Positions 22,319 through 34,544 of a DNA stretch of 64,000 bases are shown here, one piece after another. The position numbers and the translations under genes were made by a program. The notes under the pieces were generated by a model. That model was not told the origin of the DNA. It made no database searches and saw nothing but the letters and a program-made list of their open reading frames with translations. How positions within the stretch are numbered: position 1 is the first letter of the stretch; each line of letters starts with the position of its first letter. This stretch comes from Ceratopteris richardii (Eukaryota; Streptophyta; Polypodiopsida; Polypodiales; Pteridaceae): NCBI GenBank assembly GCA_020310875.1, contig CM035439.1, positions 141,365,139 through 141,429,138 on the forward strand. The letters are read 5' to 3'.

Positions 22319-23197
22319 TGTGTACCTGAGTCAAGAAGACTCAAGGACTTGTGTCAATGAGACTAAACCTCAATTGCCACACAAGTGCGTATAGTGGGAC
22401 ATTGACACATGCTTATTTGTCAATCCGATCAAACGACCTAACCAAGTGTATGAGGACACGTGCACACATGATGGAAAATGAAGTGGTTCAGCTGATATGT
22501 GTGAGAAAAGACTAAATCACCTATCTAACTCACTAAATTACTGGAAGTGTCTGCCGCGATACCACTTACAACAGTTTTCAGTAAAATGAGGATTTCTCCC
22601 AGCTCCAAACTCTGAACATAGTCAATAGGGTACTCATTTCAAAGCTCTCGACGAGATGCATCTATTGGAAGTGGCTCGATTCTGACAACCGTGCTTCAAG
22701 TTATGACCAAAATAGTGTATAGCGGGAAGCACCCACACTCATGCCACAACTCCTACAAGCTCACACACACACTACAGTAGCTCAAAAACAGTGGGAAGGG
22801 GTAGACAACAGTCTTACTCACACATTCCAAGCATTACACACACATAGAAGATCAAAGAGAAGATGGAAATCTACAGGAAAGAGGCAAATTCGAGATTCAA
22901 GAGCTCTCCTTCTTCTCAATGGCAAAAATTCCCTACAAAGAGTCACCAAGTGACTTTTATACATGTGCCCTAAATTTGGTCCTTTCATACAAGAGACCGG
23001 CGCTTTATTACAAAAAAGTGAAATTTCTACTAATCTACAAGGGATATTTTACAACAAGTTGGGATTATGCAACTAGAGGACTCCTCTAGTGCATTTACAT
23101 GGCTTGAGGGAATTCTCTAAGATTTTGAAGAAAAAAATCATGCCCATTAATTTGAAAATTTTGGGGCTCTTCTCTTGTGCTTCTCTGCTCTGCAACA
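22319..23197 (-). repeat. G2 3' LTR
   Basis: ~879 bp. On the minus strand it starts TGTTGCAGAGCAGAG directly after a polypurine tract and ends ...CAGGTACACA; a TATAAAAG promoter motif lies at 22954-22961. The exact outer end (22317, 22319 or 22321) is ambiguous because of a TGTGTG run. No second copy is present because the 5' end of G2 is lost. Confidence 0.75.
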
Positions 23198-23212
23198 CTC
23201 TCCCCCTCTTTG
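23198..23212 (-). other. G2 polypurine tract
   Basis: CAAAGAGGGGGAGAG on the minus strand, abutting the LTR start TGTTGC. It fixes both the orientation and the inner edge of the LTR. Confidence 0.75.
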
Positions 23213-23970
23213 TCTCTGTCGTCCCTTGACAAGCTTTACTTCTTGTCTTCAGCTCGTTTACGAGTTCTAAATACGCGCACCCAGTGGTCGAAGAAGCGAT
23301 AAGGACTGTCAGAGAATTTGTTACTTTGTTCGAGGTATGTCCTTTGCTTCAGTTTGCCCCTTGGTATTCCTTATGTCACATATCTGGGTTGCTGTATTCA
23401 GTTGGGCTACCACGCACGCTACTAGTGACTAGGAATGTGTTGTTCTTAGTCACCCTCTTCAACTTTTCAACCTCTACCTCTTTCTAACTTTTGGTCTTCT
23501 GATTTGTCTTTGTCTTCACACATCTGACCCTTTTGCATTGCTTTAAGCCTGTTTACTTGGTTGCCAACGCACGCTATCAGTGGAAGGATTATTACCTGCC
23601 AAATATTGTCTTGCACTTCTTCATGTATAGTTCCTGGCCCTGATCCGTCCTTCCCATGAAATGTCCTGGTTCTGATTGATCTTTAATTCCATTCCTCAAG
23701 ACCTGGATATTTCGCATTGTTGCCTGATGCGTGCCCTTGTGGGGCTTTGGGCAGAGGGTGGTTCTTTTGCTTCATGATCTTCTTTCTTTATTGAGCAGTT
23801 TTTTACTTTGATCTTCTTCTTCTTTTCTTCTTGCTTGATTCCCCTTCCACACGTCCCTCCTCCTGAACTTTGTCGTCCCCGACAGGCTTTTTGTGGCGAC
23901 GTGAGTACGTTTGTATGGCTGCTTGCTCTCTTTGATTCAGCAAATTAGCGTGACATAGCATAAATTCTTT
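23213..23970 (-). other. G2 3' untranslated region
   Basis: Sequence between the end of ORF3 (stop at 23971-23973) and the polypurine tract. Purine-rich on the minus strand around 23810-23900. No reading frame or motif recognised. Confidence 0.5.
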
Positions 23971-25454
23971 TCACTGGCGTGACTTTACTCCATCGTCTGG
24001 TGCTTGTTGGTGATCCGCAAAAAAGCTAGTTTCATAAGCGACCAGACATGCATTTAGGTTTGAAGTCATTTTGACAAAAATTTCCGAATCTATTTCAAAG
24101 AAGCCGATAAAAAATGCTTCTTCGAAAGTCTGCATGTATGTTGACGGCAAAAACATGAGTCTTGAATAATACGCCATCAGGGTTAAGCGGCTCGGAATAG
24201 TAGAAAGATAAAAAACGAGCGCTTCAGAGCCTTGGGTAATGCCGATGAAATTCAAAAAAGTGTATTTGGCATGCTTGAAGACTTTGATTACAGTTAATAG
24301 CATGCTGAAAATCTTATTGGTCATTTTAACTGCTAAGTCCGGTACAGTTGCATATCTTGCAATCCAAAATTCCATTGTTTTTACCATATATTCTTCCATT
24401 GGTAGGTAGTTATGTAGCGGACTAGGTAACAATGGGTAATTCAGCCATTGATTATTGATGCTTCCCTGTTGCTGTCCTTCCCAAAATTGCGTCCAGGAGC
24501 ATTTGCGGGGTACTGGACAAAATGTTGGATTTACTTGAAGACATATGGTGATGCTTCCCATTGTACCCGTAATGTTGGATTCTTTTCCAAAACTTTGCGC
24601 CTCCATATGGGATCAGCCTTCTCGAACTCCTCTTGAGTATAATGGAAAGTATTCTTGTCAAATTGAAGGTTGTTATCTGGCTCTTTATTTGTCGTTGTCC
24701 TGATATATTGTCGCGTTTATTCTTTAAGTAGTCCATATGGTACATTAAATGGCTTCAAAATTTGATCCAAGTTTTTGCTCTCGATTTAGCTTCCTTCATG
24801 ACTTGGATTATTTGATCTTCAAATTCAGCGGTAAGCTGGGACACCAGTAGTGCCCTTTCCGGTCCGCTCAGTTCTACAATGTCCCGAGTATCATGTTCAA
24901 TTTGGACCTCCAGTTCCTCCCTTAGTGGCGAATGATATAAGGGTGGAGAGAGAGGACGTACCTCAGTCTCCTCTGTAGCCTCTACGGATTTTGGAGCTAC
25001 TGGTGTCCCCTCAATTTCCTTGTGTACTAGTTGATCCTCTAGTTGTTTTATCATTTCCTTTTTTTGCTTAATTTCTTCTTGTGCCTACAAAATTGTTTCC
25101 TTATTCTTTTGTATTTCCTCTGCCACTATCGCAAGTTGGTCTCTGTCTTCTTTACAATGCACTAGGTATCTAATCTCAACCTTTTTCCATTTTTTTCGTA
25201 GAGCTACGATGTCTTCCATGTACCTCTTTTCCCATTCGGCAATGGTGGTCTGCTCCTGCTTGATCTGATCTTCATACTTAGCTATCTTTTCTTCCAATTC
25301 TTTGATATTCTTTTCTAGTCTTCCCTGAATTTCTACGGGCTGATCACTTAGGAGAGCTGTCATGAGCTCCTTATTTCAGTTCCTTAGGTTTTCTGCCTCT
25401 TCCATATATACCTTTATTTGTGATTCCAGTACTTTACTTCGGGCATGCATTCAT
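23971..25454 (-). pseudogene. G2 ORF3, C-terminal part
   Basis: Three open pieces: 25085-25363 (strong heptad coiled coil, ELEEKIAKYEDQIKQEQ), 25055-24755 in the same frame after one TAG at 25085-25087 that fits a CAG-to-TAG change, and 23971-24606 in another frame (FEEAFFIGFFEIDSEIF...), rich in aromatic and aliphatic residues but without a clear membrane helix. The part upstream of 25454 was once joined to 32130 onward, before copia B inserted. The C-terminal third has no counterpart inside the window because G3 is cut by the right edge. Function unknown; by position it matches the env-like third ORF of some plant gypsy elements. Confidence 0.65.
25450..25454. repeat. Target site duplication of copia B (TTCAT / TTCGT)
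   Basis: TTCAT before the element and TTCGT at 32130-32134 after it: four of five bases match, the difference being a single transition. Consistent with one insertion into G2 ORF3 followed by a point mutation. Confidence 0.75.
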
Positions 25455-26653
25455 TGTTAGGAGTGATGGTTGGATGCACTCAGAAGATTGAGTTGGTACT
25501 GCTAATCCTGCTTTGCACCAGCCCTCTTTGATCTTTTTCTTTGTTTCTACTCCTTGATGATGCAGCGAAGACTGAGCCTTGTGGAAACTGATATAAGACT
25601 GTGTTCTAACTTTTCTGGAAAAGATTTCACCGAAATTTCACCAGACCGCCACTGTACTGTCACCGTAATTGTACCAGAATTGTACCGGAATGAACTTCAA
25701 TTCTGTTTATAATTACTTCAAGTGAACATACATGAAGTAAGGAAGTGACACATGAACTCTCTTAACTAACAGAACTTTTTCTGAAGTTTAAGAAAAAAAC
25801 TTCTCTAGTTCAGGCAGCCTCTTTTCGGTCAGACTTTGTACAGTGTATAGATATCTTTTTCACCGGAAAGATTGATCAACTAAAAGTAGAGATGTCTAGC
25901 TATAGAGTGAGCTATTTCTCATACAAAGCTTTGCATTACACTGCGAGATCTATTTTGTTCTTCTACCGGAAAATTACTCGTTTACTATAAGAATTGCAAC
26001 AGTGAGCACTTTGACTGTAATTTCTTGATTTCTCGAAATTGACTGAATCAAGTTGCTTCAAACTTTGTATGTTTGTGGTATGCTTTGAGCTGAATCTATC
26101 AAGCTTTGAATCACTTGATTTGGTTCAGTAGATCCTGAGATATACTTCTTCAAGGTTGACAGACTTGAAGATAATTGACTCAGAGAATCACAGAGTAGAT
26201 GAATGTAAGTATTTGTATTAGATCATGTAAATGTACATTCCCACTGGCATGATAAACATAGCTCAATGGTACTCAGAGGTGTAGGCTATAAGGTAGACCT
26301 CACACACTCAGTGATTGATACAGTACTACCTCGGGATGATTGAAGAGCTCTCCGCGACATTTTTCCTTGTAGCTTTTATAGGAATTGAGTGATGACTTGA
26401 ATTAGAATTCAAATCAATCTCCTAAAATCTTTCACCTAAAAAAGTTGATTGAGATATTCTCTCGATCAATCGACCGCCTTTTCACGACTTTCAATCAATT
26501 AGGCGTGATTGCGTAATACGCCAAGTCATTTATATTTTTACAAGAGATAAAATGGTAAGAAATCATAGGCATAAGTTCCTATGGTCTACGCTTCATGTAT
26601 AGTCTTCAAGGTAGATATCCAAGCCAAATGTGAAGGCTTGTGTTGCACCAACA
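25455..26653 (-). repeat. Copia B 3' LTR
   Basis: 1,199 bp, next to the polypurine tract. TATA motif (TATAAAA on the minus strand) at 26374-26380. Compared with the 5' copy it has extra bases in two places near 25611 and 25675. Confidence 0.93.
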
Positions 26654-26668
26654 GCTCCCCCTCAAGCC
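26654..26668 (-). other. Copia B polypurine tract
   Basis: GGCTTGAGGGGGAGC on the minus strand, abutting the 3' LTR. Copia C has a closely similar CTTGAGGGGGAGAA. Confidence 0.85.
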
Positions 26669-26694
26669 AAACACTTTGGCTCAAGTCTTCATCA

Positions 26695-29600
26695 CTAGTC
26701 TTCAATTATTTCCTGCAATCCAATCATGGATTTAAATCTGCATAGCTTGCTTCCATCCAGAGCTTTAGTAAGCAAATTTGCACATTGTATATCAGTAGAC
26801 ACATATGACAATTGAATTTCTTTGCTAAGTAACTTCTCCCTCACATAGTGGTAGTGAACCTCTATGTGTTTTGTCCTAGCATGATAAATTGGATTAGCTG
26901 CAAGGTGAAGAGAACTTGTATTATCTCCAAAAATAATTGGTGGTCTAGTATATAAGCCTAACTCTGTATACAAAAGCTTCAACCAGATAGCTTCTTGAGT
27001 GGCATTTGCTAGCCCTCTATACTCTGCTTCAGTAGATGACAAAGCTACTGTGGGTTGTTTCTTGGATGAACAAGAAATTGATTTATCACCTGCAAAACAT
27101 ATGTAACCAGATGTACTTCTCCTATCATCCTTGCAACCTGCCCAATCTGCATCTGAATACACTTTAATATCAATGTCTGATGTATAAGGAAAGTACAAAC
27201 CATGGTTCTGAGTTCCCTTTAGATACTTCAAGATCTTCTTAGCTGCTTCTAGGTGAGGTACTCTTGGTTTGTGCATGAATTGGCTAAGCACACTTACACC
27301 ATATGCTATGTCAATTCTAGTCAAGGTAGCATAGTTCAAACTACCTACCATACTTTGGTATCCTGTGATGTCTTGGACTTCTTCTCCTTCATGAGCACTT
27401 AGCTTTAGATTGACCTCCATAGGAGTAGTTGAGACTTTAGCATCCTGCAAGCCAAACTTCTTGACCATATCCTGCACATACTTCTTTTGAGTGATGTAGA
27501 TACCTGAATTTGTGTAGACCAATTCAAGACCTAAGAAATACTTTAATAATCCAAGATCATTGATCTTGAATTCCTTCATCATCTGTCCTTTGATCTGTCT
27601 AATTCCCTGAACATCATTGCCTGTAATAATGATGTCATCAACATAGACACATAAATATATTACCTCTGTACTACTTCTCTTTATAAACAGAGAAGTGTCT
27701 GCTTTACTCATCACAAATCCTTGATCTAGGAGATAGGTTGTCAACCTGTAATTCCATGCTCTAGGTGCCTGCTTTAAACCATACAGAGCCTTCTTCAACT
27801 TACAAACATGATTTACCTTATTAGGTTCTTCATAGCAAGGTGGTTGTGACATGTAGACTTCTTCAGATATCCATCCATTCAAGAATGCATTCTTCACATC
27901 CAATTGGTACATGTTCCAGTTCTTGGATGCAGCTACACTCACCATAACTCTAATAGTTGGCATCTTGGCCACCGGAGAAAATGTCTCCTCATAATCAATG
28001 CCTTGGGTTTGTGCAAAACCCTTGGCTACCAACCTAGCTTTATACCTGTTTATTGTACCATCTGAATTTCTTTTGAGTTTGTAGATCCATTTGGATCCTA
28101 TCACCTTCATAGACTCTTTCTTGGGTACTAAGTCCCAAGTGTCACTCTCTTTGAGAGCCTGCATTTCTTCATCCATTGCTTCCTTCCATTCTGGTTTAGT
28201 GATTGCTTCTTCAAATGAACCTGGTTCTTCATTCAATAGATCCTTTGCAAGGTATACAGAATGTTTAGTTACAAGTGATGTGTCATACCCAAATCTGATA
28301 GGCTTCTTCTTTTCTCTCTGAGATCTCCTCATTGCTTGAGTTGAGGATTCTGGTATATTCTCTAGCTTCTTCATCTTCATCTTTCCTTTGGATTTCCAAG
28401 CCTTGAACTCCTCAAGATCTATTGTATCATCATCATCTGAACTTGAGTCTTCTTTCTGGACTGGTTCCTCCTTGGTAGGCTTTGGGAAGTCTTCTTCTAT
28501 ATCATAAGGTAGACTAACCTTCCTGCACTCATTTTCATACCATGAATCATTTTCATCAAAGATGACATCTCTGCTTACCTTGAAGCCTTTGTTTGAGGGG
28601 TTGTAGAATCTGTACCCTTTCTGGTTCAAGTCATAACCAATGAAGATACATTTTTCAGCTTTAGGGTCTACCTTTCCCCTTACCTGTGAGGGAATATGCA
28701 CATATGCAACACACCCAAAGATTTTGCAGTGATCCAGAGATGGTCTCTTACCATGCCAAGCCTCATAGGGTGTCATTCCATCAAGTGTCTTTGATGGCAA
28801 CCTGTTAATTAAATATGTGGCAGTAGATACACTCTCTGCCCAAAGATAATTTGGCAACTTCTTTTCATTAAGCATAGACCTCGCTGTTTCTACAATGAGT
28901 CTATTCCTTCTTTCAGCTACCCCATTTTGTTCAAGTGAGTACCTTGTAGTGATCTCCCTTTTGATGCCTCTTTCCTGCAAGAAGTCTTCAAACTCATTTG
29001 AGAAGTATTCTCCTCCTCCATCTGACCTTAGCTTCTTCAAGTTTCTTCCTGTTTGGTTTTCAACCAGTGCAAGATACTTCTTGAAGCAATTAAACACTTC
29101 ATCTTTATGTTTCATGTAGTATAAGACAGTCCACCTGCTATAGTCATCAATGAAAGACACATAGTACCTCAATCCAGATATGGATGGTTCCTTGCTAGGT
29201 CCCCAAACATCTGTATGCACTAATTCCAGATAATCTTTATGCATGAAACCTTTCTTGTTATAAGGCAATCAGTGTGACTTACCAAATTGACAAGCTCCAC
29301 ACTTGTATATCATGTGTTGCTTGGATATATTAGGTATCCCAAGCACACATTGATCCCTGCATATTTGCTTTAAGGTCCTTTCACCAATGTGACCTAACCT
29401 CTTGTGCCAAATTTCCAATTCCGATAGCGTTTGATCCTTGTAATTGTACAGAGCAATGTTTTTGGTGTCTTCAAGCTCAAAAGTAAATAACCTACCTGAT
29501 TTTTCTCCCTTGGCTATTCTTCTGAATCCATGTCTTGGATCCTCCACATATGCACCATGTTGAGTGAACCTGACCTGTAGACCTTTTTCCACAATCTGAC

Positions 29601-30921
29601 CTACACTCATCAGATTCTTGGTGATTGTTGGAACATACAACACTCTGCTTAATAAATTCTGATTACCATCACTTGTTTTGACATTGCCTACTTTAATAAC
29701 TGAATGTTTAGTGTCATCACCTGTCTGCACTTGATGCTTGCCTTTCGGTTCTTCCAAATCAGAGAGTAGTGCCACATTACCAGCTACATGGTTAGAACAA
29801 CCTGAATCAATATAGAATAAGTGATCATCATTGATACCTGACTTAGAAGTCATATTCATGATCAATAAAGAGTCATCTTGCTCCTCTGCATAGTTGTTGT
29901 AATCTCTTCTATTTCTGAATCCACCTTGGTAATTTCCATTGTGGTTGTTGTTGTAATTATTGTTGTATTGATTGTTGTATCCATTGTAGCTTTGATGTTG
30001 ATTGAATCTGCCTCTACCTTGAGAGTATCCTCCTCTAGAGTAGCCTTTTCCTCTCTGATTCTTATAGTTTCTGTAGCACTCATCTGTAGTATGGTTAGAC
30101 AATCCACAAATGTTGCATGGTGATGAGTTGTAGGGTCTCCCCCTACCTTGCTTACCTCCTCTGCCCCTACCTCTATATGATCTACCTCTCCCTGCATAGT
30201 TTGCTTGGGAGGTAGAGCCTTCTTCATCAACCTTCTTGCTTTTATCTTTATCTTTTACCTTCTTATCAGTGTATAAGGCAGAGGAGTTGTTACCTTTTGA
30301 TTGTTCTCCATTCTTTGTAAGTTTTGCTTCATGTGTGAAGAGTTGTCCAACCAGAGTTGTTAGATCAGGTGCTTGTATGTCCATGTATAAGTCCATTGCT
30401 GTAGTAAAGCTCTCCCACTTGTCATCTGCCTTTAGTCCATTGATTACTTGTCTGACTATTTGCTCTTCCTCAATCTCTTCTCCAACACTTGCAAGTTGAT
30501 CTGCAATGTCCTTGACTTTGGTGACAAAATCTGAGACACATTGTTTTGATTGCTTCCTAAGAGTTGTAAACTCAATCCATAGCTGATTCTTTCTAGCCCT
30601 TGTGCTTGATGAAAAATACGTTGACAAGGTTTCCCAAGTCTCTTGGGAAGTCTTACAATTCCTTACATGAGGTAAAAGAAAGTCAGATATAGAGTTTAAG
30701 AGATAAGACCTTGCCAAAGCATCCTTTGCACACCATTGGTTGAGCCTCTCATGTTCATCCTTTCTAGGTAGTCCTCTGGTCTTGAATGAGGGCAATTCCT
30801 CATCTCCTGATATGTATCCAAATAAGCTTCTCCCTTGTAGATAGGTCTTCATTCTCAATGACCAAGCCTGATAATTGTTTCTGTCCAACTTGTCAATGAA
30901 TGAAGGGAAACCATCACCCAT
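26695..30921 (-). pseudogene. Copia B gag-pol polyprotein with one in-frame TGA
   Basis: 1,409 codons from ATG 30919-30921 (MGDGFPSF, chosen because the frame above it runs into the primer site and LTR) to 26695. One TGA at 29269-29271 lies between the gag-pre-integrase region (CGACQFGKSH) and the integrase core; it fits a CpG C-to-T change of an Arg codon. Domains: gag; glycine/arginine-rich and Asn/Tyr-rich stretch; zinc knuckle CNICGLSNHTTDEC; protease (FYIDSGCSNHV); integrase (HTDVWGPS, LRSDGGGEY, NGVAERRNR); reverse transcriptase (YVDDIIITG); RNase H (SDADWAGCKDDRRSTSGY, ending ARTKHIEVHYHYVRE). Everything else is intact, so this copy was active recently. It is related to C but not the same family. 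Confidence 0.93.
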
Positions 30922-30934
30922 GATTACCTTATAT

Positions 30935-30946
30935 GCTCTGATACCA
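30935..30946 (-). other. Copia B primer binding site (initiator Met tRNA)
   Basis: TGGTATCAGAGC on the minus strand, one base inside the 5' LTR. Confidence 0.95.
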
Positions 30947-30947
30947 C

Positions 30948-32129
30948 TGTTAGGAGTGATGGTTGGATGCACTCAGAAGATTGAGTTGGTACTGCTAATC
31001 CTGCTTTGCACTAGCCCTCTTTGATCTTTTTCTTTGTTTCTACTCCTTGATGATGCAGCGAAGACTGAGCCTTGTGGGAACTGATATAAGACTGTGTTCT
31101 AATGGAAAAAATTTCACCGAAATTTCACCAGACCGCCACTGTACTGTCACCGTAATTGTACCGGAATGAACTTCAATTCTGTTTATAATTACTTCAAGTG
31201 AACATACATGAAGTAAGGAAGTGACACATGAACTCTCTTAACTAACATAACTTTTTCTGAAGTTTAAGAAAAAAACTTCTCTAGTTCAGACAGCCTCTTT
31301 TCGGTCAGACTTTGTACAGTGTATAGATAACTTTTTCACCGGAAAGATTGATCAACTAAAAGTAGAGATGTCTAGCTATAGAGTGAGCTATTTCTCATAC
31401 AAAGCTTTGCATTACACTGCGAGATCTATTTTGTTCTTCTACCGGAAAATTACTCGTTTACTATAAGAATTGCAACAGTGAGCACTTTGACTGTAATTTC
31501 TTGATTTCTCGAAATTGACTGAATCAAGTTGCTTCAAACTTTGTATGTTTGTGGTATGCTTTGAGCTGAATCTATCAAGCTTTGAATCACTTGATTTGGT
31601 TCAGTAGATCCTGAGATATACTTCTTCAAGGTTGACAGACTTGAAGATAATTGACTCAGAGAATCACAGAGTAGATGAATGTAAGTATTTGTATTAGATC
31701 ATGTAAATGTACATTCCCACTGGCATGATAAACATAGCTCAATGGTACTCAGAGGTGTAGGCTATAAGGTAGACCTCACACACTCAGTGATTGATACAGT
31801 ACTACCTCGGGATGATTGAAGAGCTCTCCGCGACATTTTTCCTTGTAGCTTTTATAGGAATTGAGTGATGACTTGAATTAGAATTCAAATCAATCTCCTA
31901 AAATCTTTCACCTAAAAAAGTTGATTGAGATATTCTCTCGATCAATCGACCGCCTTTTCACGACTTTCAATCAATTAGGCGTGATTGCGTAATACGCCAA
32001 GTCATTTATATTTTTACAAGAGATAAAATGGTAAGAAATCATAGGCATAAGTTCCTATGGTCTACGCTTCATGTATAGTCTTCAAGGTAGATATCCAAGC
32101 CAAATGTGAAGGCTTGTGTTGCACCAACA
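30948..32129 (-). repeat. Copia B 5' LTR
   Basis: 1,182 bp, promoter-bearing copy next to the primer site; TATA motif at 31850-31856. Beyond about base 400 it is nearly identical to the 3' copy. Confidence 0.93.
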
Positions 32130-34281
32130 TTCGTGCCTTCTCAACCTCGCTAGCTTCATATTTCTTCGTTAATTCCTAGAGTTGTTCTTTTAATTTTGCA
32201 TTGTCTGTCTCTAAATGGTTGCACTGCTTTTTGGCTTCTTGGACTTCCTTTTCTTTATGTAGTACCTGTTCTTTTGCTAATTTTAATTCTGCCGAAAGAT
32301 TCTTACCCCTTTCTTGAAGCTCATGCTTGTCATGCATCGCTTGATCGTAGTCTTCATCCGCCTCCAACATTAATTGTTGTGTTTCCATTGCGGTTTTGAT
32401 CATATCTTGCACTACGGGCTTGAGTTGAGCGATGTCAACATTTAACCATGTTCGTGGTATGCTTGGAGCTTCTCCGGTTTGCACATCTTTTCCTTGCTCT
32501 ACATGGATGGTTTCATTGTGGGGTTGTCTAGTTTGTAATTGTATTTTTGGTTCTTTTTCTTCTTCATCCAAATCAATAACTTTTGTGGCACTCCCTTGAA
32601 ATGTGACGTCCATGGGGGAGGGTTCTGCCACGACCCTTATTGGTGTGAAGGGTTTTGCTTCTTCTATTGTCGCTTCTTGAGGCTCTTTATTTGGTATCTT
32701 TATTGACACCTCGCGCATAGGTGTTGCCTCCTTGATAAGAATTGTGGAAGTCTCATTGATTTTGAGGACATGTGTCCCTTATGGGTTTGCTTCCTTGCTT
32801 GCGGTGTCTTGAGTGGGGTGGACGGAGTTGTCATTTACCTTTGTTCCTTCGTCTGCTTCCTCATAGTTGACTGCCTTCAACTCCTCCCATTGCCCATCAT
32901 CCTTTGATTCGCTTTGAATATCCATTCAACAATGAAGTATCGGGTTCTTCTTGTTCATCCAAAGATGAGCTTGAGTTATCCAACCTACGGAGTTGTCATT
33001 TACCTTTGTTCCTTCGTCTGCTTCCTCATAGTTGACTGCCTTCAACTCCTCCCATTGCCCATCATCCTTTGATTCGCTTTGAATATCCATTCAACAATGA
33101 AGTATCGGGTTCTTCTTGTTCATCCAAAGATGAGCTTGAGTTATCCAACCCTAATTCTCGGTAGCGGTGTACTTTTGTGAGCTTCTTTTTGGCCTCTATC
33201 TCCTGTTGGGCCTGCTGATAATGGTGCCCTTCCACTGGTAGATTGACTTGCCCTTCTGTGTATTGATGGGTATCTTCTAGTGCCTTAGTTAAATCTTCTT
33301 CTATAATCGGTCTATGCTCTTCAATCCTTGTCTTTGGAAGTATGTGTGCTCTTTTTGTGGCTGGAACTTCCTCTTCCACTTGCTTTACTTCCCTTAATCT
33401 CTTTGTGCCTCTCATTCTGGGTTGAGAGCTAGTTTCTGCCTCTTCCACAATCTTGACTCCTCTTTTCTTTTTAGGAACTTTGGAAACTTTGGCGTACTTA
33501 GCCATAGCAGTTGATGATGGTATTTCTTGCAAATGCTCTCTAATACCTAAAGTGTGGTAAATCAATATTGTTAGAGCTACACTGCCATTGAGGAACTTCT
33601 TGCTGTTCCATTGTTTCTTTGCCTCGAATAGTCGTTCTTGTATGTAAAGAGTCAGGTTAATCTGATTTCCAATCTGCTTGATTGTATGTGAGAGTAACTA
33701 GACAATAATCTTTTGTGGAGCCGTGTATCGATGCATATTTGGGAAGCAGAAGTGCTGGTGGATAAGTCTGACTTCCTCTTCTATGTCGACTCTGTTAATG
33801 TCGGTGAACGTTCTGGTTTTTGCCCCTCGACTCTCTTCTTTCACTACCGTGTTTCCATCTTTTTCCCATCCAGAAGCTTCCTTGATCAAGTCATGTGTAA
33901 ACTGGATGACTACCCATTCACCTACTTTATCCATCACTCTAGCCTTAGGCACCAATGGATCATGCAGTGCTGGCTGTAATGTGTTCATGACCCGTGTGCA
34001 TCTTTGAAAGTCGGGCTTATAGATTGGCAATTCAAAATATTTATGAAATGCCCGCTTTCTTCATGATGGCAATCGTTGATGGGAGTTCATGCAAAACTCT
34101 GAAGTCTTGGGACATGATAGGAAATTGATGATCTCTATCCATGATTTTTATAGTTTCCAGGAAAAGATACTCCCTAGCCGGTTTATCTTCTCTAAACCAG
34201 TGTCCCTTTGCCTTGGTGATACTCTGGAGAGGAAATTCCAATACTTCCTCTTGAATTGTTGCTTTGGAATCTTCAGAAGCC
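32130..34281 (-). pseudogene. G2 ORF3, N-terminal part
   Basis: Open pieces from ATG 34279-34281 (MASEDSKAT): 34041-34281, 33698-34030, 33062-33565 and 32176-32718, in shifted frames. The first two align with G3 ORF3: K-G-H-W-F with K-A-S-H-W-F, K-K-A-G-I-S with E-K-A-G-L-S, K-P-D-F-Q-R-C with K-P-D-F-M-R-C, and H-F-C-F-P with H-F-A-F-P. A basic linker (KVPKKKRGVK) and a coiled coil (32176-32400, LQERGKNLSAELKLAKEQV) follow. Frames break near 34035, 33600 and 32750. A 165-bp tandem duplication sits inside (32822-33151). No catalytic motif is evident. Confidence 0.75.
32822..33151. repeat. 165-bp tandem duplication in G2 ORF3
   Basis: 32822-32986 and 32987-33151 are virtually identical. 165 bp is 55 codons, so it would not by itself shift the frame. 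The near-identity shows the duplication is younger than most damage in G2. Confidence 0.9.
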
Positions 34282-34544
34282 ATGTGCACTTGTAAGGAAA
34301 AGTGCATTAGCTTCAATGGAAAGCATAGCAACTGTGTAGTGCATTGCAGTGATACGTTGTCATTCTGTCACTCTGTTTCCCGTGGTTCTATAAGTGAGAT
34401 CTCTTACCACATCTTTTTATTTCTTTTCTTGAAAGAAAACAAGCATTAGTATAGCCGAAGCATTTATTTATGTACATAGTATGTCCATTCCTAAGGGATT
34501 TGAAGCTATGCCCTAATTCCCATTGGGGAATGTGCACCACTAAT
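34282..34544 (-). other. G2 spacer between protease 2 and ORF3, with acceptor-like site
   Basis: Spacer of ~260 bp. On the minus strand it ends with CTAATGCACTTTTCCTTACAAG, i.e. a branch-point-like CTAAT and a T-rich tract ending in AAG, 6 bases before the ORF3 ATG. G3 has a stronger version in the same place. Confidence 0.45.

Larger units (their letters stand above)
25455..32129 (-). mobile_element. Ty1/copia element B, near intact, inserted in G2 ORF3
   Basis: 6,675 bp with ~1.19-kb LTRs (TGTTAGGA...CACCAACA), initiator-Met primer site, polypurine tract and a gag-pol frame broken by a single TGA. The LTRs differ by only a handful of substitutions and two short indels (by eye), so the insertion is recent compared with decay of its host G2. 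Orientation matches the host. Confidence 0.95.

Noticed and set aside
23971..24606. Env-like transmembrane protein at the end of G2
   Set aside because: The segment is aromatic and aliphatic, but I see no clear membrane helix, signal peptide or cleavage site.
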